From positions 49,536,165 through 49,600,164 of the forward strand of contig CM031618.1 of NCBI GenBank assembly GCA_018398815.1: a DNA stretch of 64,000 nt. The letters are read 5' to 3'. The stretch's first letter is position 1. Each line of letters opens with the position of its first letter. The translations under genes were made by a program, and so were the position numbers. The notes below the pieces were generated by a model. That model was not told where the DNA came from. It saw only the letters and a list, made by a program, of their open reading frames with translations, and did not search any database. This stretch comes from Conus ventricosus (Eukaryota; Mollusca; Gastropoda; Neogastropoda; Conidae). This document shows positions 1 through 15,085 of this stretch, piece by piece.

Positions 1-4524
<4,524 letters not shown>

Positions 4525-5020
4525 ACGAACGAACGAACGAACGAAATTTTGTTTATTCAGGGATATGAGATAAGCATACAAGTGTGCTTTTTTACACTCA
4601 GCCCTGAGGCTAAACAAAAATCCACAACAATAGTGCAGAAAGTAAATTGTCTATATATGTATACAAAAGAAGAGGAAGAAGAAGAAGAAAAAGAAGAAGA
4701 AGAAGAAGAAGAAGAAGAAGAAGAAGAAGGAAAAAGAAGAAAGTATGAGAAACATAAATACGCAATATAGTGTACGCCAACTATTTACACGACTGACAAA
4801 GGCCACAGGAGATAATTCGGTGATCAATTAAAGAAAAGAATAAGACAGAGCATATGCTAGTTTAACCGTGAATTTTTTAAAATAAACATTGATCCAATGA
4901 TAATGGAAAATAGTACATACATATGAAATAATAAGTAAAAAGATCAAATATGCAGGGTTCAATTTCTGAATAACAACAGTTGCTGACATTTATACTTGTG
5001 ATATTAGCTCAGACTAAATA

Positions 5021-5215
5021 CTAGGGAACTGTTAAAATGTTTTTCATTTTTTCAAATAGAAGGCGTTTATACGCAACTTTAAACGAATTAATGCTTTTCT
5101 TCTGTTTAACATATTTTGGCATAGAATTCCAAAGTGTTCCACCAGAGTAAACTAAACTACTTTTAAAAAGATCGATTCTTGGTTTCGGTATGATTATGTT
5201 GTTAGTATATCTGAT
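5021..5215 (-). pseudogene. C-terminal tail of LINE ORF2, in a shifted frame
   Basis: Past the stop of the main reverse transcriptase frame, the next minus-strand frame continues with the usual LINE ending: a GGTLWNSMP-like motif, then SINSFKVAYKRLLFEK, then a stop at 5021-5023. This matches the 'LWNSLP...FK..LK..LF' ending of CR1/Jockey-type ORF2 proteins. The shift falls in a GATT-repeated stretch near 5205-5220, where slippage or a miscall is easy. It is the natural continuation of the reverse transcriptase reading frame. Confidence 0.75.
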
Positions 5216-6518
5216 TGATTGATTGGAAATCTTGCAGATATATTTGAGGTGCTAATTGGTTCATAATTCTGTACATCATTATTGCTTTATTATATTCAAA
5301 TTTATAAGAAAGGGGCAATATATCTAATTCGAGGTAATCTTGAGTAGTTAATGTTGATGCTTTTTGAAGTACTGTTTTGATAGCCCGCTTATGGGCCCTG
5401 CGCAACGGTTTTAACGTAATTGCACTGCAAGAATCATAGAGAGTAGAAGAATAGTCAATGTAGGACTGGATATATGCATGATAGAAATGTTTACGAGAGT
5501 TTATATCTAGGAATTTTTTTAACTTAGAAAGCTGAAAAATTTTCTGAGAAACTCGTTTGCTTAAGTTGGAAACATGTGGCGACCAGGAAAGATTATTGTC
5601 AATAGTGATTCCTAACACTTTATGAGTACTAACTTCTTCTAGCTTGTTGTTATTAATAAATATAGGGGGCATTGGAGTACTTAAATTTTGTCTTTTTTGA
5701 CGAGACGTAATAAGCATGTACTTTGTTTTCTGATCATTTAAGGACATGTGATTCAATTCTGTCCAGTTAATTAGTCGAGTTACATTTTCTTGCAGGTTAT
5801 CTGATAAGTGTTTCAAATCAGTATGTTTTGAATTAATTGATGTGTCATCTGCAAAAAGTTGAGATGAGTCTTTAATATGCAGAGGGAGATCGTTTATATA
5901 GACTAAAAAAAGAAGGGGACCAAGTACTGACCCTTGTGGTACACCAAAGTTTAGGGGTAAACAACTGGACTGAGTGCTGTTAAGGAGAACTGATTGTTGT
6001 CGATTAGTGAGGAATGACTTAATGAGAAAAAGACCAGGGTCAGCGATTTTGTAAAGAGCCAGTTTACGTAATAATAGATGATGATTTATGACATCAAAGG
6101 CTTTACAGAAATCAACAAAGAGGACTCCAGTGCATTCTAAATTATTGATAGCCGCTAGCCATTGATCAACTAAGTTTATTAGTGCAGTATGACAAGAGTG
6201 ATTCGATCGAAATCCAGACTGGCTGGGATGGATTAGATTATATTTAAAGAAATGGGAAGACAAATGTTTATGGATGTGTTTTTCGAGAGGTTTAGATAGA
6301 AGCGAAATGACAGAAATTGGTCTGTAGTTTGAGGGGTCCATTTTATTTCCAGATTTAAAAAGAGGTATGACTTTAGCTTTCTTAAGAATATTAGGAAAAT
6401 AACATTTATTTAAACACAAATTGTATAAATACGTAAGTGAATCAGAAATGATTGGGGCACTTAGCTTTAAAATGATACCATCTAAGTTATCAAGACCTCT
6501 AGTTCCATTTTGCTTCAT
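5202..6518 (-). CDS. LINE ORF2 reverse transcriptase domain
   Basis: This 438-residue frame copies element RNA into DNA at the nicked target. Motifs in order are NYRPIS (residues 64-69), SQSGFR (99-104), FVDFCKAFD with a catalytic aspartate (134-142), GVPQGSVLGP (192-201), YINDLP (207-212) and FADD with the catalytic aspartate pair (222-225). The LGITID and WSPHV thumb motifs follow. All catalytic residues are present. The annotated methionine is simply the first after a frameshift near 6527-6540, because the true ORF2 continues upstream through the linker to the endonuclease. The frame ends early at a shift near 5205. Family: non-LTR reverse transcriptase, CR1/L2-like. Confidence 0.9.
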   Translation of the reverse strand: MKQNGTRGLDNLDGIILKLSAPIISDSLTYLYNLCLNKCYFPNILKKAKVIPLFKSGNKMDPSNYRPISVISLLSKPLEKHIHKHLSSHFFKYNLIHPSQSGFRSNHSCHTALINLVDQWLAAINNLECTGVLFVDFCKAFDVINHHLLLRKLALYKIADPGLFLIKSFLTNRQQSVLLNSTQSSCLPLNFGVPQGSVLGPLLFLVYINDLPLHIKDSSQLFADDTSINSKHTDLKHLSDNLQENVTRLINWTELNHMSLNDQKTKYMLITSRQKRQNLSTPMPPIFINNNKLEEVSTHKVLGITIDNNLSWSPHVSNLSKRVSQKIFQLSKLKKFLDINSRKHFYHAYIQSYIDYSSTLYDSCSAITLKPLRRAHKRAIKTVLQKASTLTTQDYLELDILPLSYKFEYNKAIMMYRIMNQLAPQIYLQDFQSINQIY

Positions 6519-7120
6519 ATGTATAAGAGAAAATAAACATCATATATAGATATTGGAGGAATGATCAATTCTGTTTCTATTGATTTAGAGTTACAGAAGT
6601 CAGAGAGAAGTTTCAAATCATTATTGCCTGATTTGTCATTTTTTATTGTGATATCAGCTATATTGCAAAAATGTTTGTTTAGAATCTCGGCAGACATTTC
6701 CTTAGGAATAACAGTTGCCTTGTCAATACATTTATTGGTAAGAATATTTATGGCTTTCCAAATAGGTTTGGAATTATTCTGGGGACAGCTGAAAATTAAG
6801 TTTTTGAAGTAATTCCTTTTTGAATATCGCAACATAGATGTGACCTTGTTTCTTTGTTTCTTATATTCTTCAAATTGTTTAGTTTTCAAGAGATTATTCC
6901 TTATATGTATGGCTTCTTCAATTTCTTTAGATAGCCATGGGGGTTTGGGTGAATATCTTACCCTTTTGGTGACAAATGGGGCATGTTTATTGTATATATC
7001 AATGAAAATTGTGTGCCAGAGTTCAAAAGCTTGGTCAGGATCTGTATACTGATAAACATAGGATAATTGTGATTCTGCTAAATCTTTAAGGAAAGCATTC
7101 TTATCAAAACTGCTAAAGAT
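6515..7120 (-). CDS. LINE ORF2 linker between endonuclease and reverse transcriptase
   Basis: The frame is open from about 7120 down to 6515, well upstream of its first methionine at 6889. It encodes features common to this part of CR1-type ORF2: FLKDL, a tryptophan-containing segment, then PPWLSKEI, a basic RNKVTSMLRYSKRNYF segment and KPIWKAINIL. Its upstream end joins the endonuclease frame through a shift near 7105-7125, and its downstream end joins the reverse transcriptase through a shift near 6527-6540. It has no separate catalytic role that I can see. Confidence 0.75.
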   Translation of the reverse strand: MFSSFDKNAFLKDLAESQLSYVYQYTDPDQAFELWHTIFIDIYNKHAPFVTKRVRYSPKPPWLSKEIEEAIHIRNNLLKTKQFEEYKKQRNKVTSMLRYSKRNYFKNLIFSCPQNNSKPIWKAINILTNKCIDKATVIPKEMSAEILNKHFCNIADITIKNDKSGNNDLKLLSDFCNSKSIETELIIPPISIYDVYFLLYI

Positions 7121-7872
7121 CTATATGTAACAGTTTTATGTCCGGGTTTAGGAATTTTTATATTCTTTTTAAACCAAGTTACGCATATGGGTAAATGATC
7201 ACTACAACCACAGTAGGGAGTGCATATTTCAGTAATATTTGGTACTTGGTTAACATAGATATGATCGATTAAAGTTTCCGATGTAGAAGTAATGCGGGTA
7301 GGAGAATTAACTAATTGTGACAGCCCAAAATTTACGAAAAGTTGATTCCATTGGGGATTACTTTTACAAAGATCTATATTGAAATCTCCTAAGAGGACGA
7401 CTTCGCAATTTGTGAGTGAAACATCTTCCATCATATTGTTAAATTTATCATACCAATTGACACGTTCCACTGGATTCCTATACAGAAATCCAATAAGTAA
7501 TGGTTTGTTGTTTTTAATCTTAACTTCAATCCAAATCGACTCAACGCCATGACTTTCGAAAGCTGTTACACGTTGATAAGTTAGAGAAAGACTGGAATAA
7601 AGTATCAAACCTGTTTGTAAAGGACCTACTGGGTCAAGGCGAATGTGATGGTACCCTGGTATTGAAAGCTCAGAATCAGATATATGATTTGTTAGTCTTG
7701 TTTCAGCACAGCAAAATATATGGAATTGCTTTCCAGAATTAAATAAGATGGAGGCAAGTTCATCGCGCTTGTTAAGTATATGATTAATGTTTAAGTAGCA
7801 TATTCTAAGACCCTCTTTACTTGGCCAGTCATGTACAGGCGACATTTTAGACGAGAAAACAATTTGCCACAA
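7078..7872 (-). CDS. LINE ORF2 apurinic-like endonuclease domain
   Basis: This 264-residue frame encodes the endonuclease that nicks target DNA to start reverse transcription. Motifs in order are YLNIN (26-30), CCAETRL with the catalytic glutamate (54-60), FLYRNP (129-134), LGDFNIDL (161-168), SPTR (190-193), DHIY (203-206) and SDHLPIC (224-230). All are hallmarks of the exonuclease-endonuclease-phosphatase fold in non-LTR elements, and none of the catalytic positions is missing. The last 15 or so residues are out of frame; the true sequence moves to the linker frame near 7105-7125. The initiating methionine near residue 1 or 10 is plausible. ORF1 lies about 510 bases upstream. Confidence 0.9.
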   Translation of the reverse strand: MWQIVFSSKMSPVHDWPSKEGLRICYLNINHILNKRDELASILFNSGKQFHIFCCAETRLTNHISDSELSIPGYHHIRLDPVGPLQTGLILYSSLSLTYQRVTAFESHGVESIWIEVKIKNNKPLLIGFLYRNPVERVNWYDKFNNMMEDVSLTNCEVVLLGDFNIDLCKSNPQWNQLFVNFGLSQLVNSPTRITSTSETLIDHIYVNQVPNITEICTPYCGCSDHLPICVTWFKKNIKIPKPGHKTVTYRSLAVLIRMLSLKI

Positions 7873-8381
7873 GTACTAGATCAATGAAATTCGATTTACA
7901 ATCCAAAAGAAAACAACAATCAAAACAAACGAATTGGCAAAAGTCACACTAGAGCTCCAAACATGCAAAGTACATTTATGGCAATGAAAAAGAATGCGAA
8001 AATAAATCTGTTATGGTAACTCATCAAGTCAACAAACAAGTTATTTTAGACTGACCGCCAAAATCCTCAATAACTAGAAACAGACAAGAATCCAATCACA
8101 ATAGTCCCGGTCCGGTCCGAGGGAGAAAGTTCAATGCCGACATGACTGTGATAACATGAACACAGCCTTAAAACAAAACACAAGCAGCTAATCACATACA
8201 TGTTCTGTGATAAAAAGGGAAGAAAAGCATACATTCCCCCCACCCCCACCCCTTTTTTCTTCACCCACCACATGATCATCAAAGACCTATACCTTTAAAC
8301 TAGTTTAACAATATCCATAGAGAATAGTTTACAACTACCATGCTGAATTTGTTTTTTGGTAAGCCAGCTGTGATGCCATGT
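7873..8381 (-). other. Spacer between LINE ORF1 and ORF2
   Basis: No open frame of interest. It is the inter-ORF region of the LINE, with a C-rich patch near 8235-8255 on the + strand. I see no recognisable signal. Confidence 0.6.
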
Positions 8382-9725
8382 TCAGAATGTGTTGGGTATA
8401 CTGACAACAGGGTTGTAAGGTTGGGGCCAGTCCTTATGATTATAAGGGGACTGAGGCCACATAGGCGAGGAAATAGGATTTATAGAATTTCCTCCATGGG
8501 ACTGTCTTGGATAGTGGGCCATATCTGGCAACCATTGCAAGTGGTGGGGATGGGGATCGGAAGAATTGGGGTAGGGGGGGGGGGGGGGGTAAGAAGCCAA
8601 TTGATTTTGTCTATCAAAGGAACGTGAAAGGGAAAGCGAAGAGGTCGGAGCTTCAAAAAGGGCATTGGGATTTCCTCTTTCTGTCAACTGGCTACCTTTG
8701 GGCAAACAAGGCGACATACCTGAGACCTCTCTCGTTCTCTCTGGAGGATTACTTTCATGAGGAGGACCTACAAGGTCAGGGGCCATCCTGTCAGAGCCTA
8801 TCCTGTCCTGGGACATCCTGTTAGGTGCCAACCTATCAGAGATTATCTGGCCATTAGGGAGGGAGGGTAACATGGGGAAATGGGAGGAGGAGTACAATGG
8901 AGGAACACGCGTATTCCTAGGGTGCCTGAATTGGGGCCAATGCAGAGCATCTGACACTGTTTCGCTGTAATTGGGGTTGGTTCTCAACATGTTACCATAT
9001 TTAGCCACATGGTTTGGTTGTCGCTGATAACTCTCAGAGTAACCATCGGAGAACTTTACACTCTGAGAAAAGTCTTGAACTCCCGATTGAATGGACTGTG
9101 GAAGGACTTTTCTGAAATTTACAGCCAGAGACGCTGTCCCTTTCAGATTGGGGTGAGTGGCATCACCGTACGCCGTTTTTCGTGGGGCACCACTTCTGGC
9201 CACAAAGGCGTCGTGATTGTCGACCAGGTCGACTTTCATGCTTGTACAGGCCGAGTACATGTTTTTATTGGATGGCACTATGCTATTATTCAGCTGGTGT
9301 CGGCCTTGGGCAGGAATGATAGAGCTCAGAGCAATATAAGCAGCAGGAAAACAGGTCTGACACAGCTCAATGAGTTCACGCCATACCTGGATAGTAATAG
9401 GACCACTAGGACAATCATTTACTCCAACATGAAGAATGAGAGTCTTAATGTGTTCTTGTTTCTCTGTATCTTTTAACCACTGAATCATGTCCTGAACTTT
9501 AAGGCCTGGTATACAAATCTTAAATAAGGGGTCTGTGTTGGACTGAAGCCTCTTTGGGTTTATGTATCTGATGACTGAATCGCCTATCAGTAGGGATGAA
9601 GTTCTGTTTGGAACTTTCATGCGAGCCAGAATCTGTTGCGGGGATTTCTTTGGTTCATCTGAACTTGCATTTTGTACAGAACCCTGCATCCGTGAAAAGC
9701 CTTCAACGTTATCCTCTATTTTTGC
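8382..9725 (-). CDS. LINE ORF1: SGNH/GDSL-esterase-like protein (5' truncated)
   Basis: The open frame runs to 9908, but its first 61 or so codons are flanking unit A, including translated (GA)n, so the element's part starts near 9725. It shows an SGNH hydrolase: LLIGDSVIRYI with the nucleophile serine (open-frame residues 107-116), a glycine block IPGLKVQDM (133-141), VGVND (161-165) and YGDATHPN with the Asp/His dyad (247-254). A Pro/Ser/Asn-rich, low-complexity C-terminal half of about 240 residues follows. Esterase-bearing ORF1 proteins are known in CR1/L2-type LINEs, where the substrate is unsettled. The zinc-finger or coiled-coil N-terminus often seen ahead of the esterase is absent, consistent with 5' truncation at the insertion. 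A possible internal start is the Met at open-frame residue 74. Confidence 0.85.
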   Translation of the reverse strand, partial: AKIEDNVEGFSRMQGSVQNASSDEPKKSPQQILARMKVPNRTSSLLIGDSVIRYINPKRLQSNTDPLFKICIPGLKVQDMIQWLKDTEKQEHIKTLILHVGVNDCPSGPITIQVWRELIELCQTCFPAAYIALSSIIPAQGRHQLNNSIVPSNKNMYSACTSMKVDLVDNHDAFVARSGAPRKTAYGDATHPNLKGTASLAVNFRKVLPQSIQSGVQDFSQSVKFSDGYSESYQRQPNHVAKYGNMLRTNPNYSETVSDALHWPQFRHPRNTRVPPLYSSSHFPMLPSLPNGQIISDRLAPNRMSQDRIGSDRMAPDLVGPPHESNPPERTREVSGMSPCLPKGSQLTERGNPNALFEAPTSSLSLSRSFDRQNQLASYPPPPPYPNSSDPHPHHLQWLPDMAHYPRQSHGGNSINPISSPMWPQSPYNHKDWPQPYNPVVSIPNTF

Positions 9726-9726
9726 C

Positions 9727-9783
<57 letters not shown>

Positions 9784-9960
9784 AGGGAAGGAAGGGGATG
9801 GGGCGGGAGAATAAAAGGTGGAAAAGAGATTAAGGGCAAGAGGATCAGAGGGGTAGGAGTGGAGGAAGGAGTGATGTAGAGAGGGGCCAATGGAGGATGA
9901 CAAAACATCTGTTAGAATTCGACTGCCGCGAATCGATCATAGGTAAAGATATGTTAAAAT

Positions 9961-10032
<72 letters not shown>

Positions 10033-10039
10033 CGTGTGT

Positions 10040-10070
<31 letters not shown>

Positions 10071-10513
10071 TGCGTGCGTGCGTGTGTGTGTGTGGGTGTG
10101 TGTGTGTGTAAACTGTATTTTAATCTCAAAGAAGGAAATGGCGTTCCTTTTAGTCACACAGAGTTTCTTTATCATCATAGTCAAGATTTTTGCATGCTGT
10201 TATTTTCAGTTTCAGCATCAGTTTTGTAGAGGAAGTGTGGCCGCGGGGCCACTAGTTCCATATATACAAAACCACATCTAATAAACCATGAGACCATGGT
10301 GCACAAGACTTACAGCCTGAGAACTGGAGGCATGAAAAACTATGAGTAATGAGAGGAGGGTTCAGTGAACATGGGGCACAAGACTTACAGCCTGAGAACT
10401 AGAGGCGTGAATAACTATGAGTAATGACAGGAGGGTTCAGTGAACATGGCTTGGCAGAGCCTGACCTGTACCTTAACCCAGAGCACAGGCCAGACTTTGG
10501 ATATTTAGCTAAC

Positions 10514-10610
<97 letters not shown>

Positions 10611-10645
10611 AGTGTGAGTGTGTGTGTGTGTGTGTTGTGTGTGTG
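9726..10645 (+). repeat. Unit A, first copy, part 2 (3' of the LINE insertion)
   Basis: Resumes with (GA)n at 9728-9773 and a G-rich stretch, then a GAGAATAAAAGGTGG block. An ATCGATCATAGG block near 9932 leads into (CT)n (9961-10029), GT/G-rich tracts (10034-10110) and a CCGCGGGGCCACTAGT block near 10241, ending with two 75-bp minisatellite units and a (GT)n tract (10515-10645). The same order occurs at 14300-15085 (+) and inverted at 51760-50305. Confidence 0.85.
10296..10446 (+). repeat. 75-bp minisatellite, two units
   Basis: Two adjacent units containing ACTTACAGCCTGAGAACT and GGAGGGTTCAGTGAACATG. The inverted copy at 50441-51266 holds 11 units, and the copy near 14880-14960 holds about one. 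Confidence 0.9.
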
Positions 10646-13155
10646 TACCAACATCGGTCTACATCCCTCTGCCACGTCATTACCATCACCACCCACCTAA
10701 CCACCACATCATTGCTATTACCACTGCTACAGATTCTCTTAGCCCCTCACAATGCAGTACCCTTACTTTTCACCCCTTCCCGACACTCATCACGTCTCTG
10801 TCTCACCTCAATACTCCCTTAACCTCCTCCACCCTCCGTCGCCCACCCATTCATCACCACTCAAATCTCACTAACATTAACGTTTACTGACGACACCACC
10901 AGGAAACAACCACCACTCCCCAAAACACTATCACCAGAAACGCCCACCCCTCTCCTCCTCCTCCTCCTTACCATGACCATCACCGGTTTGGATTGAATTT
11001 GTAATGTACAATTTTAGGTGAAACGACTGCTGATGGTGCTGATAACTTTATTTGAAGGTATGTGTTTACCTGCACCGTATCAATAGTTGACAACATCAAC
11101 AATATCATAGTTATGAAATACCAGTTGAAACAATAGGACACAAGAGTATTTGTGTTTGTGGAAGGCAGGGATGGAGTAGGGGGTGGGTGGGATGTGAATC
11201 TATCAGAAAGAAAGGGATGCAGATCCAAACCAGTAAAAAAAAGGTCTACAAAAATAACATAAAGGACGACATAAAAGAGCAAGTAAAGATATTAATACAC
11301 AAACAAATAAACGTAAATAAATAAAATAAAAACATCTTAACATCTCCCCCCCCCCCCATTTTTACTTCAGTATACACTCCTCTCCGATCACCCTGCATCT
11401 TCCTACCTTCCCCCATTGTATACTCTTTCCCTATTCACTTCGCTTCTTAACTGACCAACAAACACAATGTCATGAGCACTGAGATAGAGGCACAAAGAGA
11501 AAATGTGCAGGCCACCCAACAACTTGAGAGTTTTGAGCCACTAACATCAACCACCACCACGATTTTTTCTGTAAGCGATTCAAACCCAATTTGGCCCGGG
11601 GGGGGGGGGGGGTTGGGGGGGGGGGGGGGGGGGGGGGGTTGGTCCAAAAAACTTTTTTAAAAAACTTTTCCAGAAACCTCCGTTTTAGGAGAGAGAGGAG
11701 AAGGGGAAGAGAGAGGGGAGAGAGGGGAGAAAAGAGAGAGAGAGAAGAGGAAGAGAGAAGAGGAGAGAGAAGTAAATTTAATTACCTGGAGGTAAAGGGA
11801 AGAAAACCCAGAAACCCTTTTTTTAAATAAAAGAAGGGAATTTTTTCGTGAATAACTTCATTGTCGTTGTAAGTGGGTTTTTCTTTTTTTTTCATAAAGT
11901 GATTCAGTGAATGAATAAAAAAAAAATTAAAAAAAAAGTTGACATCGCTTACTTGTGACCGCCCCAAAAACTCACCAATGGAGATTTTTGGGAGTTTATA
12001 CCCAAAAACAAAGGAGGAAAGAAACTGGGGTGACTAAAGTACCCCCTGCGAGGTGAGTAAAACCATATTATGTGCACGATGTTCGTCAATTCGGCTGAAA
12101 AAATTCTGCCAGTTGCTTCCTTTACTGTTGGGGAAAATTGATCTTCTCTCTCTCTCTTCTTTTTCCTCTCTTCTTCTCCCCCTCTCTTCTCTCCCTTTTC
12201 TTCTCCCATCTTCTCTACGATCCAGTGTGGGGACCAAAAATAGGGTACAAGACAAAAAGACAATGTCGCTGTTAATCAGTCACTTTAAGTGTAATTAAGA
12301 CGAACCCCCAAAAAATAGCAAACAATTACAAGACAAAAACGACCATTTCAAGTGTGGACCCAAAAGTAGAAGATTAACAAGTAAAATTCAAAAGTGGGGA
12401 ATTCCACAATACATATTTCAAAATTTAAATAGCCCCAAGCCTACACAAAAAAAGAAACTTTTTTTTGAAAAGCAAGCACACTCTCAAAAACAACCTTATT
12501 TTACCCAAAACAAAAAACCCAAAAGCACAACACACACACAACACCCCCCCCCCCCCCCCAACAACACAAAAACCCACATGCGCGCGCCCCGCGCACTTGG
12601 ATTCCCAAAACCCCAAATCACAAATCTAATATGTTGAGATGATGGTTAAGTGTTGAAAAGTTTTAGAATAGCCTTACATACGGGGTCAGGCGAAAACAAA
12701 ACAAAATACAAAAAAAAAAACAAAAAACAAAAAAAAAAAAAGAAAGGAAAACAAAACACGAAAAAATAGACGAAACAAAAACGAAAACAAACAAACCAAA
12801 ATAAGTTAAATTTGGCCCTTTTCTTCCAAAACCTCCATTTCCCCCTGCTCCACCTCACATCCCCTCCCTCCCCTTTCTTTTCCCCCCCCTTCCATCCCCG
12901 TTTAGCATTGAACAAACCCCAAACATTTAACCGTTCAAGCCCCCACGCAAAATACTCAATAAGCCTGGTGCTCAAATGTCTAATTTAACTTTCACACCTT
13001 CCCAAAAAGAAAAAAAGCAGAATGGTTGACTTCATAATGTTAAAAACAACAATGTAATGAACAGTTCACCCTTTTTGGGCCCTTTTGGGGACTCTTAAAA
13101 AGTCCTCCCCCTCCCAATCAAACAATACAAAACCAAAAAGACATCAAAGGGAAGT

Positions 13156-13190
<35 letters not shown>

Positions 13191-14654
13191 AACCCAAAAG
13201 CAAAAAAAAGAAAAGAAAAAAAAAAAACCCAAAACAAAAAACAAAAAAAAAAAAAACCTGTACGAATGCCCTTCTACATTCTAATTCTAAAAATGATGAC
13301 TTCTCCCAAAAGCTTTTTTTTTTTTTTTTTTTTTTAATTTATTTTTTTAATCTTGTTCTTTTTAATCTCGTTTTTTTTGCTAAATTGTGGTGAAAGGGAC
13401 TAATTGGACCCCTTCCCAAACCCCCTTTTCCCCCTTTCCCCCCCCCCCGGGCCCCCCACCCCTTTACACCGTTTAAACCCGTATTTCCCCCCCGTTTTTG
13501 GGGGGGATTTTTAATTTTCCCTTCCTTCTTTTTCCCCTTCTCTCCCCCATCTCAACTCTTACCTCCCCCCCTTTCCCCCAAAAACCTTACATTTTTTGTC
13601 CAACCTTGCAAAGTTTTTATTTGACGTCCGACTTTAAAACCATACACAAAAATTTCTAAAACCCAGGAAAATTTAAAGGAGATATCAAATTGTCCCCCTG
13701 TGCCCTCAGTTGCGAAAGGGGCCCCCGTTTTAAACTCTTTGACTGAAACAACATCCCCCACATTCACCCTTTTATCAACTTTTTCTTCGTTCAGTTTTAC
13801 CAATATAGCCCCCAAAACGCTGTGTTTTTTCATGATCACTGTCCCTGTGGGCCTTTCCCTTTCCCAAATTAAAAAAAAATTCATATTTCTTTCCATTAGT
13901 GAAAAATACATTTAACCATTTCCCCCCCTTTTCGTAGTAGCACACAGAACACTTCCCCATGCACGCACTCTTGAAAAGAGAGAGAGAGTAAGAGAGATAG
14001 GAGGGGAGAGAAAGAGAAAAGGGGTAGGGGAGAGAGAAGGGGAGGGGGAGAGAGAGAGGGGGCTTTATTCATATAAGGCGATTTATTTATCGTCTGCCTG
14101 TCTTTTCCCCTACCTACTTGGAAATACCTTTCTCTGATCCATTAACAAAACCCCTAAAAAACTTACATGGCTGTTTAAAAAATTTTGCCAGGTTTTTGGG
14201 GAAAAGTGGAGACCACTAAAAAGAGGGAAATTGAAAAACAAAATAAAAATTTCATCTTCATTGTATTTTTAAAAAGGGAACACAGCATTCATCGAAAGTT
14301 TCTTTTTTGGGAGGGGAGAGGGGGGGGGGTGCGGGGGGGGGGCGGGGGGGGGAGAATAAAAGGTTTGGAATAGAGTTTTGGGGGTAAGGGAAAGGGGGAG
14401 GGGAAAGGGGATTAAGGGTGAGAAGAAGGGGCCTTTGGGGGAAAGGGCAAAACATTGTTAAAAAATTCCGAATGCTGAAAAACGATCATAGACAAGATAC
14501 GTTAAAACGTTCTCTCTCTCTCTCTCTCTCCTCTCTCTCTCCTCTCTCTCTCTCTCTTTTCTCTCTCTCTCCTCACTGCGATGTGTGTGGTGTGTGGCGC
14601 GCGCGCGCGCGCGCGCTGTGGAAAGTATGTGGGGTGTGTCCCTTTTTTGGTGTG

Positions 14655-14685
<31 letters not shown>

Positions 14686-14985
14686 TGTGTGTGTGTTTTG
14701 TGTGTGGTTTTTTGTGTGTGTGCGTGTTGAAAACTGTATTTTTTTTTTAAAAGACGGAAATTTTCGTTCCTTTTAATCACAAAAGGGGGGTTTGTTATCA
14801 TCATTCAAGATTTTTGCATGCTGTCATTTTCATTTTTCAGTGAGTTTTGTAGAGGAAGTGGGGCCGGGGGGCCCATTTAGGTCCATGAATAAAAAACCCC
14901 CTCCCGAGTAACTATGAAAAATGGAGGGGGGTTTTTTAATTTGAAATTTTTTTGGAAAGGGGCTTTGATCTGCACCTTAGTGTTT

Positions 14986-15016
<31 letters not shown>

Positions 15017-15085
15017 TTTGTTTTGTGTGGTGTGTGTGTGTGTGTGTGTGGTGGTGTGGGCCGCGCCCACGCAAAAGCACGCCCC
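10646..15085 (+). repeat. Unit A, second copy (degraded, head-to-tail with the first)
   Basis: Follows the first copy landmark by landmark: the CAC-rich stretch at 10660-10980, poly-G runs at 11590-11639 and 13163-13190, (CT)-rich near 12145-12215, the (GA) tract near 13975-14060, and the 3' part from 14300 with GGAGAATAAAAGG, (CT)n at 14508-14575 and GT tracts. From about 11580 the sequence is strikingly homopolymer-rich compared with its paralogues. No LINE interrupts the (GA)n position. I see no coding sequence. Confidence 0.85.

Larger units (their letters stand above)
4524..9725 (-). mobile_element. Nearly complete CR1/L2-like LINE with esterase ORF1, inserted into unit A
   Basis: On the minus strand the order is ORF1 with an SGNH/GDSL-esterase domain, a spacer of about 500 bases, then ORF2 with AP-type endonuclease, linker, reverse transcriptase and C-terminal tail. 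A 3' untranslated region of about 500 bases follows, containing a (GAA)n stretch (4670-4741), and it ends in TTCG repeats. Short terminal tandem repeats instead of poly-A are known in CR1/L2-type LINEs. ORF2 has about three frameshifts but few stops, so the element is fairly young or the breaks are sequencing errors. ORF1 appears truncated at its N-terminus where the element meets the (GA)n tract. Clade placement rests on motif style only; CR1, L2 and Daphne-like groups are all possible. Confidence 0.85.

Noticed and set aside
6561..7052. Plus-strand frames of 70-83 codons
   Set aside because: Antisense to the LINE ORF2 linker.
9009..9476. 155-codon plus-strand frame
   Set aside because: Antisense shadow of the LINE ORF1 esterase.
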